57,935 nt of DNA from Bacteroidota bacterium (GTDB lineage: Bacteria; Bacteroidota; Bacteroidia; Bacteroidales; Prolixibacteraceae). Below are positions 44,211 through 52,792 of this stretch, piece by piece. A program made the translations under genes and the position numbers. How positions within the stretch are numbered: position 1 is the first letter of the stretch; each line of letters opens with the position of its first letter. The stretch is from assembly GCA_024278975.1 (NCBI GenBank), contig JAJRSD010000091.1, forward strand, positions 1 through 57,935. The letters run 5' to 3'. Under the pieces are notes generated by a model, which saw nothing but the letters and a program-made list of their open reading frames with translations, made no database searches and was not told where the DNA came from.

Positions 44211-46313
44211 TTAACTTAATGTGAGATAAACCGTTTGTCCGGCGCGGCAATTACTACCTGCGGTTAACGATTGTTGTTTAACTTTGCCTACTCCTTTTAC
44301 TTTCACTTTTAACCCGGCATTTTCCATCAAAAATATTGCGTTACTGGCTCCCATTCCTTTTACATTCGGAACTTTTCCGGCTGGAATTTTATTATCACCA
44401 ATAACTACCAAACTATCCTGAACCGAAACCAATGCCATTTGCGAGTCAGGATTCCCCTTAATATTTTGCAACTGCAATTCGTCTGCAATCCGTAAAATAT
44501 CTTCCGCTTTCCCATTTTTTACAGCAGGTAATTTTTCGTTTTCGTTAGGTTCGTTTTCGGTCTCATTTATAAATCCCTGCAATGCATAAACTTTCTCTGC
44601 AACTTCCTTGAAAACAGGACCGGCAACAGTAGCTCCGTAATAGCCATTTTTCGAATTCTTAAATGTGGCAATGAGCGAATACTGAGGGTTGTCAGCCGGG
44701 AAATATCCTACGAATGTTGCGAGATACATACCTTCATCGTATCCACCTCTCCCCGACGCAATTCGTGCAGTTCCGGTTTTCCCGGCAATTGTAAAATATT
44801 CATTAGTTAACGTGCGACCGGTTCCCCGCAAACAAACACCTTCCAACATTGCACGTGCTTTACCAATTGTCTCTTTCGATACAATCATCGGATTCAGGAC
44901 TTCTGTTTTATATCGTTTTACCAGTGCGCCATTATCTCTGATTTCGTATACCAATTGTGGCTTAACCATTTTACCATTATTTGCAACGGTATTATAGAAA
45001 TTCAAAATTTGCAACGGTGTCATTTTCGAATCGTAACCATACGCCATACTTCCAAGTGTAGTACCCCACCAATCGGCATCGCCGGGATATTTAAAGTAAG
45101 GCTGACCTTCGCCGTTAATTTCGAGCCCCAGCGGTTTATTAACACCAAAACTGTAAACACGATCAACATAATCGCGAGGATTATTTGCATATTTAGAGGT
45201 AATTACCATTGCAGTTCCAACATTCGATGATTTCTCGAAAATCTGTTTTACTGTTATTTTACCACAACCGTGAGTATCGGTAATCGTTCTTCCATTGTTG
45301 TACCATCTACCATTTCCGGTATCAAATACATCGCTGGTATCAACCACTCCATCTTCCAAAGCCGCCATTAACGAAACCAGTTTAAATGTTGAACCTGGTT
45401 CGTAGCAACCGCGAGCTCCAAGAGCGTAATTATCTTTCTCGTAATAATCGTCTCTCCCCTTTCCAAGATTGGCGATGGCCTTAATTTTTCCGGTTTTTAC
45501 CTCCATTAAAATAACAGTTGCCCAATCGGCTTTAGTTACATGCAGTTGCTTATACAAGGCACTTTCGGCAATATCCTGCATTTTTACATTAATATTGGTA
45601 ATAATATCCATCCCATTTTCGGGTTCAATTTCGGTTCGTGTAACCCATCTTCCCGAGAGGTTTTGTTTGTAACTAATCCCATCTTTCCCTTTCAAATATG
45701 GCTCGTAGGCATCTTCCAAACCGGTGTATCCAATTGGTCCGTGCACACCGCCGTAAGCACCTTTATTTATACCGCCGATTGTTCGTGCTGCCAACATTCC
45801 GAGCGGAGTAATTCTTTTGTTTTCCTGCTCAATTATTAACCCACCACCAAAACGCCCCCTGCGAAGAATAGGGAATTTCTTTATTTGCTGAAGTTCTGTG
45901 TAATCTACTTTTCGCGGGGTGAGCATAAAACCACGATTTTTATTTCGGTAAGCAGAATTTAATTTTCTGTTGTATTGAAGTTTCGAACCGTCTTTAAAAA
46001 ACCTGGAAAGGTAAAACGCTAGCGAATCACTCTCTTTACTGTAAACACGTTTAACACCCTGCGATGCCAAATCGATGCGAACGAAATACCCCGGAACAGA
46101 AGTTGCCAAAACACTTCCATCATCGGCACAAATATTACCACGGTTCGGCTCAACAATAATTGTATTTTTACTCAGGTTCGCCTCTATTTTTGCCCACCGT
46201 TCGTTTTTTATTTGCTGAACAGAAAATATTTTAGCAACCACAACCACCCCAAACAGAAATAGTATAAAATATACAATTGCAATACGTGTTAATATTGTTC
46301 TTCGAATTCCCAC
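44211..46313 (-). CDS. ftsI: Septal transpeptidase (FtsI/PBP3 class) with PASTA domain
   Basis: The 700-residue class B penicillin-binding protein starts with GTG. It has one N-terminal membrane segment (residues 8-30), a dimerisation domain, and the transpeptidase with catalytic STFK (EPGSTFKLVSL, about residue 305), SSN (EKSSNVGTAM) and KTGT (IAGKTGTARIA). The last 65 residues form a PASTA domain (VPNVKGMGASNAIFLMENAGL). It crosslinks septal peptidoglycan with FtsW. FtsL is encoded six bases upstream. Confidence 0.96.
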   Translation of the reverse strand: MGIRRTILTRIAIVYFILFLFGVVVVAKIFSVQQIKNERWAKIEANLSKNTIIVEPNRGNICADDGSVLATSVPGYFVRIDLASQGVKRVYSKESDSLAFYLSRFFKDGSKLQYNRKLNSAYRNKNRGFMLTPRKVDYTELQQIKKFPILRRGRFGGGLIIEQENKRITPLGMLAARTIGGINKGAYGGVHGPIGYTGLEDAYEPYLKGKDGISYKQNLSGRWVTRTEIEPENGMDIITNINVKMQDIAESALYKQLHVTKADWATVILMEVKTGKIKAIANLGKGRDDYYEKDNYALGARGCYEPGSTFKLVSLMAALEDGVVDTSDVFDTGNGRWYNNGRTITDTHGCGKITVKQIFEKSSNVGTAMVITSKYANNPRDYVDRVYSFGVNKPLGLEINGEGQPYFKYPGDADWWGTTLGSMAYGYDSKMTPLQILNFYNTVANNGKMVKPQLVYEIRDNGALVKRYKTEVLNPMIVSKETIGKARAMLEGVCLRGTGRTLTNEYFTIAGKTGTARIASGRGGYDEGMYLATFVGYFPADNPQYSLIATFKNSKNGYYGATVAGPVFKEVAEKVYALQGFINETENEPNENEKLPAVKNGKAEDILRIADELQLQNIKGNPDSQMALVSVQDSLVVIGDNKIPAGKVPNVKGMGASNAIFLMENAGLKVKVKGVGKVKQQSLTAGSNCRAGQTVYLTLS

Positions 46314-46319
46314 AACTAT

Positions 46320-46667
46320 CTATTTTTTATGAACTATTAATTTCTGAGGCGGTTTAACCGGCTCTTGTAAACCAATATTTGCCTCTTCCACTTTTTTCGC
46401 AACTTCAGAAGGTCGGCTGGCATCCATAAGTTTTGCCGACATTGTAATAGACTCCGACCGAAGCTCATCGAGAGTATCCTGCAAAACTTCAATTTGCCTG
46501 ATTGTTCGCTCCGACCAATTTCGGTTAGTAATTAGCAACATGCCCAGAACTGCCAGAAACAGTATAAATGGGAACTGTTTTGAAATTCGGTTATCGGTTA
46601 AAATAGTACCTCCTATAAACGATTTAACGCCCCCTTGTTTTTTGCTATTTTTTGATTTTTCAGACAT
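46320..46667 (-). CDS. ftsL: FtsL-like division protein
   Basis: The ATG at 46667 gives 115 residues; the frame opens six codons earlier within rsmH. A basic N-terminus is followed by one membrane segment (FPFILFLAVLGMLLITN) and a short coiled-coil-like stretch (IRQIEVLQDTLDELRSESITMSAKL). This is the size and layout of FtsL in Bacteroidota, and the position between rsmH and the transpeptidase fits. Sequence conservation is weak, so position carries much of the evidence. Confidence 0.82.
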   Translation of the reverse strand: MSEKSKNSKKQGGVKSFIGGTILTDNRISKQFPFILFLAVLGMLLITNRNWSERTIRQIEVLQDTLDELRSESITMSAKLMDASRPSEVAKKVEEANIGLQEPVKPPQKLIVHKK

Positions 46668-46668
46668 A

Positions 46669-47574
46669 TTATATTTTTTCTGCAACTCTTAATTTCGCGC
46701 TTCTCGAACGACTATTATTTCTTAATTCTTCCGCTCCCGGCACTATTACTTTTCTATTTATCAGCTTGAAAGGCGAAATGACATTCCCATAAAAATCCTT
46801 CTCCAGGTTTCCATCAAAATTTCCCGATTTCATAAAATGCTTGCACAGTCGGTCTTCCAGACTATGATAAGTAAGTACAACCAGCCTTCCACCGGGTTGT
46901 AATAAATCTTTCGCTGCGTCCATAAACTCTTTTAGAGCCTCCATTTCGTCATTCACCTCAATCCGTAAAGCCTGAAAAACCTGCGCCAGATATTTATTCT
47001 CGGTGGCACGCGGAGCACATTCGGCAGCAATATCTTTTAGTTGAGTTGTAGTATTAATGGGTCTTTCAATTCGTTTTTTACAGATAGAGACTGCAAGCCG
47101 GCGGGCATTTTTGATTTCACCATACATTCTAAACAGAGAAATTAACTGCTTCTCGGTATATTCGTTTACAACTTTGGCAGCATCGGTTCTTGCATCCTGA
47201 TTCATTCGCATATCCAGTTTCCCTTCAAACCGAAACGAGAACCCACGCTCGGCAACATCAAAATCGTGAGAGGAAACTCCAAAGTCGGCAAAAATGGCAT
47301 CCACCTGTTTTACACCGTAGAAGTGCAGGAAATTTTTTATGTACCGGAAATTATGGCGGATAAAAAAAAGGCGGTGGTCGTCAATTAAGTTCCCTGCCGC
47401 ATCTTCATCCTGATCAAAAGCAAAAAGCCGTCCCTCATCACCCAAACTTTTTAAAATTAAACGAGAGTGCCCACCCCCGCCAAACGTTGCATCAACAACA
47501 TTGGAGTCGGGATGAATATTTAATCCCCCAATACTTTCGTCGGGCAAAACCGGTATGTGATAAGATTGTGTCAT
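46669..47574 (-). CDS. rsmH: 16S rRNA (cytosine(1402)-N4)-methyltransferase RsmH
   Basis: The 301-residue SAM-dependent enzyme was formerly MraW. HIPVLPDESIGGL opens the protein, VVDATFGGGGHSRLIL (about residue 27) is the SAM-binding loop, ADFGVSSHDFD (about 95) follows, and RGFSFRFEGKLDMRM and the late VLTYHSLEDRLCKHFMK complete the family set. It overlaps the mraZ stop by four bases. Confidence 0.97.
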   Translation of the reverse strand: MTQSYHIPVLPDESIGGLNIHPDSNVVDATFGGGGHSRLILKSLGDEGRLFAFDQDEDAAGNLIDDHRLFFIRHNFRYIKNFLHFYGVKQVDAIFADFGVSSHDFDVAERGFSFRFEGKLDMRMNQDARTDAAKVVNEYTEKQLISLFRMYGEIKNARRLAVSICKKRIERPINTTTQLKDIAAECAPRATENKYLAQVFQALRIEVNDEMEALKEFMDAAKDLLQPGGRLVVLTYHSLEDRLCKHFMKSGNFDGNLEKDFYGNVISPFKLINRKVIVPGAEELRNNSRSRSAKLRVAEKI

Positions 47575-48032
47575 CTGTCATCCGATTTTTTTTGACGTTT
47601 CTCTTTTAACTTCTGCAAAAATTCTGCTCTACTCATTTCTCCTTCATCAGTAGTACGGGCTGCCAATAATCTTATAGACCCGCCCATTCCAATAAACTCA
47701 ACACTTTTTTCGAGTTTTGCATACTTCAGGTATCCTGCCGGAATGTTTATTCTTCCGTTTGCAGCCATGGTAACTTTTACAAAGTTTTGGTAAAAATACT
47801 GGAGCAAAGCATCATCTTCTTTATCAAACGAATCAAGCTCTTCTTTAAACTCGGCAACTCGTTTTTGCCAATTTCTGTTGGGATGAATATCCAGACAATC
47901 GTTAAACAGGCTCTTCTCTAAAACGAGAGGTTCCAACGCCAATTCGCCCATCTCCTTTTTAAAAGCAGATGGAAGGACAATTCGTCCTTTATCGTCGATG
48001 GTAGCGTTATGTGTTCCTGCAAATTCAATCAT
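47571..48032 (-). CDS. mraZ: Transcriptional regulator MraZ
   Basis: The 153-residue protein has two SpoVT/AbrB-like repeats: IDDKGRIVLPSAFKKEM (about residues 12-28) and MAANGRINIPAGYLKYA (about 92-108). In other bacteria MraZ is a ring-shaped repressor of its own dcw operon. It is the first gene of the cluster. I could not find a convincing TGGG-repeat operator upstream. Confidence 0.95.
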   Translation of the reverse strand: MIEFAGTHNATIDDKGRIVLPSAFKKEMGELALEPLVLEKSLFNDCLDIHPNRNWQKRVAEFKEELDSFDKEDDALLQYFYQNFVKVTMAANGRINIPAGYLKYAKLEKSVEFIGMGGSIRLLAARTTDEGEMSRAEFLQKLKEKRQKKSDDR

Positions 48033-48418
48033 TTTATAGATATTCTTGATTTATCTGTTGTAAAAGTAAGAATTTATTCCAATTTATGACACTCTATTCC
48101 CTTATGTTCCACCAACTTCTATAACCAATCAAACCCAAATTTTGTTGAAAAGATGTTGATACAATGTTGAAAACTACAAGACAGGATCTAATAATCGCCA
48201 CCAACACACTGAGACACAGAGCATTTAAGGCATTAAAGAAATCAATCCTCAATAGTTAATAACTATCCTTTGGGGGGTTAATAAGTTGGGATACTAATAT
48301 ATTTACGACTACACAGACAAGTAGTAATTGAATTTTAAATTTTGTATTCATTAATATAAGTGGTTTAGGTTTTATTTTATGCCTATTTTTTACTTAATTG
48401 CCATATAAACCTTACAAA
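48033..48418. other. Gene-free divergent region between mraZ and glsA
   Basis: These 386 bases hold no supportable ORF. The minus-strand sequence TACTTTTA (48061-48068), near the mraZ start, is one base off a -7 box. The centre contains a GC-richer stretch (CACTGAGACACAGAG) and CTTTGGGGGGTTAA that look like decayed repeat debris. Confidence 0.4.
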
Positions 48419-49261
48419 ATGAAAGAGGGAAAATCAAAAGAATTTAAACCAGTTGACATAAGAGAGGTATTTAAAACTAAAAGCCCGGGCATGGCAAAAA
48501 TAATTCCCGGCTTTGTTTACAGTTATCTTAAACGAATCTTACATCTCGATTTCCTAAATGACATTATGGAACGCCATGGTGATTTAATAGGAAATGAGTT
48601 TGTGGAAGAGGTGGTGATAGATTTTAATATTAGAGAGCAAATTTATGGTTTTGAAAATATACCTGACTCGGGCAGGTTTATCTTTGCAAGCAATCATCCC
48701 CTTGGAGGATTTGATGGAATATTACTAATAAAATACGTTTATAAAAAACTGGGGAAACTAAAATTTCTAACAAATGATATTTTAATGAATATTCCAAACT
48801 TAAGTCCGATATTTGTTGCTGTAAACAAACATGGCGGGCATAGTCGGGACGCTGCCAAGGCACTTCTCGATGTTTATAATTCAGAACAGCAAATATTAAT
48901 ATTCCCGGCAGGATTAGCCTCCAGAAAAATAAAAGGCAAAATAGTTGATCTTGATTGGAAAAAACATTTTATCTCGAAATCTATAAAACACAAACGCGAT
49001 ATAATACCGATATTTATAGAAGGAAGAAATTCAAATCGTTTTTACCGAATTGCCAATTTCCGCAAGTTCTTCCGTATTAAATGGAACATTGAGATGTTTT
49101 TCCTACCCGATGAAACAGTAAAACACAGAAACTCTGATATCCCCATTTATTTTGGAAAACCAATTCCTTATACAACTTTCGATAAGTCTAAAACACATAA
49201 AGAGTGGGCTGACTGGGTAAAAGAGCGGGTTTACAATCTGCAGAAAGAGATGGATAAGTAA
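48419..49261 (+). CDS. glsA: PlsC-type O-acyltransferase, likely glycine-lipid synthase GlsA
   Basis: The ATG at 48419 gives 280 residues; a TTG seven codons earlier is less likely. ASNHPLGGFDGILL holds the acyltransferase HX4D motif (about residues 96-101), followed by IFVAVNKHGG and IFPAGLASR (about 165), the substrate-binding motifs of the LPLAT family. The next gene is an OlsB/GlsB-like N-acyltransferase. In Bacteroides the adjacent pair GlsB/GlsA makes glycine and serine-glycine lipids. By itself the gene could be another acyltransferase; the pairing is the reason for the name. Confidence 0.78.
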   Translation: MKEGKSKEFKPVDIREVFKTKSPGMAKIIPGFVYSYLKRILHLDFLNDIMERHGDLIGNEFVEEVVIDFNIREQIYGFENIPDSGRFIFASNHPLGGFDGILLIKYVYKKLGKLKFLTNDILMNIPNLSPIFVAVNKHGGHSRDAAKALLDVYNSEQQILIFPAGLASRKIKGKIVDLDWKKHFISKSIKHKRDIIPIFIEGRNSNRFYRIANFRKFFRIKWNIEMFFLPDETVKHRNSDIPIYFGKPIPYTTFDKSKTHKEWADWVKERVYNLQKEMDK

Positions 49262-49300
49262 AATTAAAATTGCAAAGTTATTAAGTTCATTAGATTTTTT

Positions 49301-49308
49301 TAATTTTG
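49301..49308 (+). promoter_or_regulatory. -7 promoter box of glsB
   Basis: TAATTTTG matches TAnnTTTG 28 bases before the ATG at 49337, so glsB may have its own promoter in the 75-bp gap after glsA. Confidence 0.45.
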
Positions 49309-49336
49309 CATTCAATTGTTCATAAAACAAACGTAA

Positions 49337-50296
49337 ATGAAAGATATAATAGCACCACTACCAAGGGAAGAAATTTACGCCGAACTAACTCCCGAAAAGT
49401 TTTTAAGAACGACCAATAAGGGTGGTAACGAAATTTATGTTGTAACTCACCACGATTCGCCGGCATTGATGCATGAGATTGGAAGACTACGAGAAATAAC
49501 TTTCCGCGATGCAGGTGGTGGCACAGGAAAGGAGACTGATATTGATAATTATGACACGGCAGAGATACCCTACAAACAGTTAATTGTTTGGGATCCGGAT
49601 GCAAAAGAGATTCTTGGAGGTTACCGATACATACATTGTGGAGAGGCTGCAAAAGATGAAAACGGAGAGGTTGTTTTGGCAACTTCGCGCGTTTTTCAGT
49701 TTTCGACTGAATTTGTTAATGAGTATTTACCTTATACTTTGGAGTTAGGCAGATCTTTTGTGCAACCTGCATATCAATCGAGCAAAGCCGGAGCAAAAGC
49801 ATTGTTTGCTTTAGATAATCTCTGGGACGGACTGGGAGCTTTAACGGTTGACTATCCTGAAATAAAATATTTTTTCGGAAAAATTACGATGTACACGCAC
49901 TTTAATTTTAAAGCCCGATATTTAATTCAATATTTCTTTTCAAAATATTTTAGAGACAGGGGGAATCTGGCATATCCAAAAAATCCTGTTGAATTCGATT
50001 TTGATATTGAAGCAATGAATAAATTGTTTATCGGCAAAACCTACGATGAAGATTATAAAATACTAACTCAAGGTGTAAGAGAGCTTGGCGAGAATATCCC
50101 TCCACTTGTTAATGCGTATATGAATATATCGCCATCAATGAAAACGTTTGGCACTATTAACAATGAAAAGTTTGGGAATGTTTTGGAAACGGGAATAATT
50201 CTGACAATTAAAGATCTCTATACGGCAAAAGTTGACCGACACATTGAAACTTACGTAAGAAATAAAGAGGACGGTGAGTTTCCTGAAGTTGAGTAG
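49337..50296 (+). CDS. glsB: GNAT-type N-acyltransferase, likely GlsB
   Basis: The 319-residue protein resembles the OlsB/hemolysin-like acyl-ACP-dependent N-acyltransferases: YVVTHHDSPALMHEIGRLREITFRDAGGGTG near the N-terminus and LELGRSFVQPAYQ (about residue 135) are typical. In Bacteroides the homolog GlsB attaches a 3-hydroxy fatty acid to glycine and GlsA adds the second chain. The upstream glsA-like gene supports this. Such lipids matter for stress tolerance in Bacteroides. Ornithine as substrate cannot be excluded. Confidence 0.78.
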   Translation: MKDIIAPLPREEIYAELTPEKFLRTTNKGGNEIYVVTHHDSPALMHEIGRLREITFRDAGGGTGKETDIDNYDTAEIPYKQLIVWDPDAKEILGGYRYIHCGEAAKDENGEVVLATSRVFQFSTEFVNEYLPYTLELGRSFVQPAYQSSKAGAKALFALDNLWDGLGALTVDYPEIKYFFGKITMYTHFNFKARYLIQYFFSKYFRDRGNLAYPKNPVEFDFDIEAMNKLFIGKTYDEDYKILTQGVRELGENIPPLVNAYMNISPSMKTFGTINNEKFGNVLETGIILTIKDLYTAKVDRHIETYVRNKEDGEFPEVE

Positions 50297-50305
50297 TAAA
50301 AAATA

Positions 50306-50845
50306 TTAGAGTTCAAGCTCACCCATTTCAAACTCTTTATACAATTTAGATACCCCCCCTAACCACTGACTTAACTGTTTAACAGCATTTTCTGTTTCGG
50401 CAGTTATTTTTGTTCCTTTCATTTTCAACAACAGAAAACCGTAAACTGTATCTAATCCTAACTGAATATCGTTATTTGCTATTTTATTTTTTTGTTTGAG
50501 CTCGGCAATAATGCCCGAAACAGACTTGAAACTTTGAATATATGTCTTCTCATTTCCAAGTTCCATTAATTTTATATGAAACTCATTAATGTCTGTAATT
50601 AAATTAGTAAGAAATTGGAGGTGTCCCTTTTCGCGAATTCCCTCTTTCTCCATCATCACAACCAAATTATTGTACCATTCGGTAATTTCGACAGATGTTT
50701 TTTTATTGGTTTGATAGTTGGCAACTAATTTCTCCTGTATCAAATCAATATCAAATTTAAAGGCGCGAATTAAATCTTCAACCTGGTATAAATACAAAGC
50801 ATATTCTGCAATATTCTCTTTTCTTTTTTGTTTTGCAACCAGCAT
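50306..50845 (-). CDS. DUF4924 family protein
   Basis: The 179-residue cytoplasmic protein is rich in helices with no membrane segment: MLVAKQKRKENIAEYALYLYQVEDLIRAF at the N-terminus and a helical middle. I recognise the Bacteroidota family DUF4924, for which no function is known. Its 3' end converges with glsB, ten bases away. It is upstream neighbour-less on its strand except for the translation genes starting at 52467, 29 bases from the S4-domain gene. Confidence 0.8.
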   Translation of the reverse strand: MLVAKQKRKENIAEYALYLYQVEDLIRAFKFDIDLIQEKLVANYQTNKKTSVEITEWYNNLVVMMEKEGIREKGHLQFLTNLITDINEFHIKLMELGNEKTYIQSFKSVSGIIAELKQKNKIANNDIQLGLDTVYGFLLLKMKGTKITAETENAVKQLSQWLGGVSKLYKEFEMGELEL

Positions 50846-50874
50846 AATTTCAGTTTAATATTTTGAGTTTCGGG

Positions 50875-51252
50875 TTACCCTTCAAAAAAATCATCAAGTT
50901 CGCGACGGTCTTTTTTTGTAGGCCGGCCAGTTCCACGATCTCGTGCAATCCATCGCATATTTTTCTGCATTTCAAGTAGTTTAACTTCGGAGGCAGGTGT
51001 TACATCTTCAACAAAATCTAAAATCAATTTTGCCGACATTCGTTTTTCTGCCAATGCAATAATTTTCAAACTTCTCGTAATTGGCGATTTCCGAACTTTT
51101 ACTATCTCGCCAACTTGTACCATTCGCGATGGTTTTAATGTTGATTCTCCAATAGAAACATGACCTTTTCTGCAAGCATCGGTTGCAAGGCTTCGGGTTT
51201 TGAAAATACGTACAGCCCACAACCATTTGTCAACTCTAACATTTTCAGTCAT
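50875..51252 (-). CDS. S4-domain RNA-binding protein (Hsp15 family)
   Basis: The 125-residue protein opens with an S4 domain: VRVDKWLWAVRIFKTRSLATDACRKGHVSI (residues 4-33). Basic text and RGTGRPTKKDRRELDDFF at the C-terminus match Hsp15, which binds stalled 50S subunits carrying nascent peptidyl-tRNA. It starts one base before pth ends, next to peptidyl-tRNA hydrolase, a sensible partner in ribosome rescue. Confidence 0.9.
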   Translation of the reverse strand: MTENVRVDKWLWAVRIFKTRSLATDACRKGHVSIGESTLKPSRMVQVGEIVKVRKSPITRSLKIIALAEKRMSAKLILDFVEDVTPASEVKLLEMQKNMRWIARDRGTGRPTKKDRRELDDFFEG

Positions 51253-51253
51253 C

Positions 51254-51820
51254 TTATTTTCTTTTATTGAAAAAATTCATGGTGCGCTCGGTTCCGATTG
51301 TTCCAAAGCTTTTTATAATTTCAATACAGGAATCAATTTTTTCAGGTATCTCTTTTTCTTCGCTGCGCGACCAATCGCTCAAAACATAATCAACCTGAGT
51401 ACCTTTATAAAAATCATCGCCAACTCCGAAACGTAAACGGGCATAATCGTTTCTTCCCAAAACCTGATTAATATTTTCTAGTCCGTTATGGCCACCCGAT
51501 CCACCTTTTGCTCTAACCCGAAGCATTCCGAACGGCAAAGCAATATCGTCAACTATAACTAACAGATTATTAATTGGAATCTTCTCTTTTTGTAACCAAT
51601 AATTTATGGCTTTCCCACTTAAATTCATATAAGTGGTTGGTTTTAAGAGAATAAACGTACGGGCTTTAAATTTGTATTCGGATACAAAACCATAACGTTT
51701 ATCACTAAAATTAATATTGGACGCTCCTGCTAGAGCGTCCAATATTTGAAAGCCAATATTATGGCGAGTATTTTTATATTCTGGGCCGATATTACCGAGA
51801 CCGGCAATTAGGTATTTCAC
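51254..51820 (-). CDS. pth: Peptidyl-tRNA hydrolase
   Basis: The 188-residue enzyme releases tRNA from prematurely dropped peptidyl-tRNA. GLGNIGPEYKNTRHNIGFQILD carries catalytic His20 and the conserved Asn; TYMNLSGKAI and VDDIALPFGMLRVRAKGGSGGHNGL hold the conserved Asp93-equivalent and the GGHNG motif. It lies 17 bases after the L25 gene, a common pairing. Confidence 0.97.
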   Translation of the reverse strand: MKYLIAGLGNIGPEYKNTRHNIGFQILDALAGASNINFSDKRYGFVSEYKFKARTFILLKPTTYMNLSGKAINYWLQKEKIPINNLLVIVDDIALPFGMLRVRAKGGSGGHNGLENINQVLGRNDYARLRFGVGDDFYKGTQVDYVLSDWSRSEEKEIPEKIDSCIEIIKSFGTIGTERTMNFFNKRK

Positions 51821-51837
51821 AGAAATATATTTAGGAT

Positions 51838-52467
51838 TTATTCTTCAGATGAAGTTTCAGTTTCTGACTCTTTGCCCTCAACTTCTTCTCCTTCACCCTC
51901 AACCTCTTCAACAACCACTTTAGCTACACGTGTAACATTAACAGCAACAACAACATTTGATTTAGTGTCTAATAACTCAAGTTCTCCCGCTTCAATATCA
52001 GCAACTTTAACACTATCTCCTACTCCTAATTCGGTAACGTCAATGTTAATTGTGTCGGGTAAATCTTTTGCAAGTGCTTTTACTTTTAACCTGCGCAGGT
52101 TTACTTGCAATTTACCACCTTGTTGTATTCCTTTTGCAAGCCCCGAAGTTGTAACAGGAATTTCAATTTTAATTGGTTTATCTGCTACTATTTTAAAGAA
52201 ATCGACGTGCATTACTTGCTCATCAACCGGATGCCACTGAATATCTTGCATAATTGCGGGATAAATTTTGCCATCAATGTCGAGGTCTAATAGATAAACA
52301 TTTGGAGTATAAATCAAACTTCTTAACTCCTTAAACGGAACTGCGAAATGAATTACCTCTTCGCCACCGTACAATACTGCGGGAACAATTTCTTGTGCGC
52401 GAAGTTTTTTAGACTCTTTTTTTCCTAAGGTCTCTCTTTTTTGACCTTTAATAACAACTGTTTTCAT
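51838..52467 (-). CDS. rplY: 50S ribosomal protein L25 / general stress protein Ctc
   Basis: The 209-residue protein has the N-terminal 5S-rRNA-binding L25 domain (residues 1-95; GKKESKKLRAQEIVPAVLYGG, MHVDFFKI) and the C-terminal TL5/Ctc domain (residues 96-185), then a very acidic tail (EEVEGEGEEVEGKESETETSSEE). The long form is normal in this phylum. A perfect -7 box at 52571 leaves a leader of about 100 nt with two hairpins. Confidence 0.95.
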   Translation of the reverse strand: MKTVVIKGQKRETLGKKESKKLRAQEIVPAVLYGGEEVIHFAVPFKELRSLIYTPNVYLLDLDIDGKIYPAIMQDIQWHPVDEQVMHVDFFKIVADKPIKIEIPVTTSGLAKGIQQGGKLQVNLRRLKVKALAKDLPDTINIDVTELGVGDSVKVADIEAGELELLDTKSNVVVAVNVTRVAKVVVEEVEGEGEEVEGKESETETSSEE

Positions 52468-52502
52468 CTTTAATAATTTACGTTAATAATTATGGTACTC
52501 AG

Positions 52503-52578
52503 CCCTTCCCGCCGTAAGGCGGAACAAACAGCATGCATAACCAATGCGCCTGCTTATGGAAAAAGCGGTGCAAATATA
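52503..52578 (-). promoter_or_regulatory. rplY promoter and structured leader
   Basis: The minus-strand TATATTTG (52571-52578) is a perfect -7 box with TTTA 21 nt upstream. The predicted leader of about 98 nt has two hairpins: AGCAGGCGCAT against ATGCATGCT, and TTCCGCC-TTAC-GGCGGGAA (52507-52525), with one bulge. It may be an autoregulatory or attenuation structure. Confidence 0.45.
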
Positions 52579-52792
52579 CTTAATGGTTTTAGATATTTGT
52601 AAATTTTAGTGAAATTATTTTGTTTCTTAAACTATGTTAGAATTTTGGGTGTAGCTCTCGGAATACCGCAGTTGAAAATACAAATATAATTTGCGATGCC
52701 TGCAACAAGTAAAGTCCAATAAACTATTGAAGTTGCATCGTTTTTTTGTCGATATAGTTTAAATGTAGTAAAACAACGTAAATTGCTACAAA
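52579..52792. other. Gene-free region between prs and the rplY promoter
   Basis: No ORF or RNA gene is recognisable here. The sequence is AT-rich without clear repeats. The whole gap between the two genes is 325 bases (52468-52792), of which the first third is the rplY leader. Confidence 0.4.

Noticed and set aside
48033-48120. MraZ operator (repeated TGGG boxes)
   Set aside because: Minus-strand GGTGGAA, AGGGAA and TTGGAAT occur, but not as regular TGGG repeats with constant spacing.
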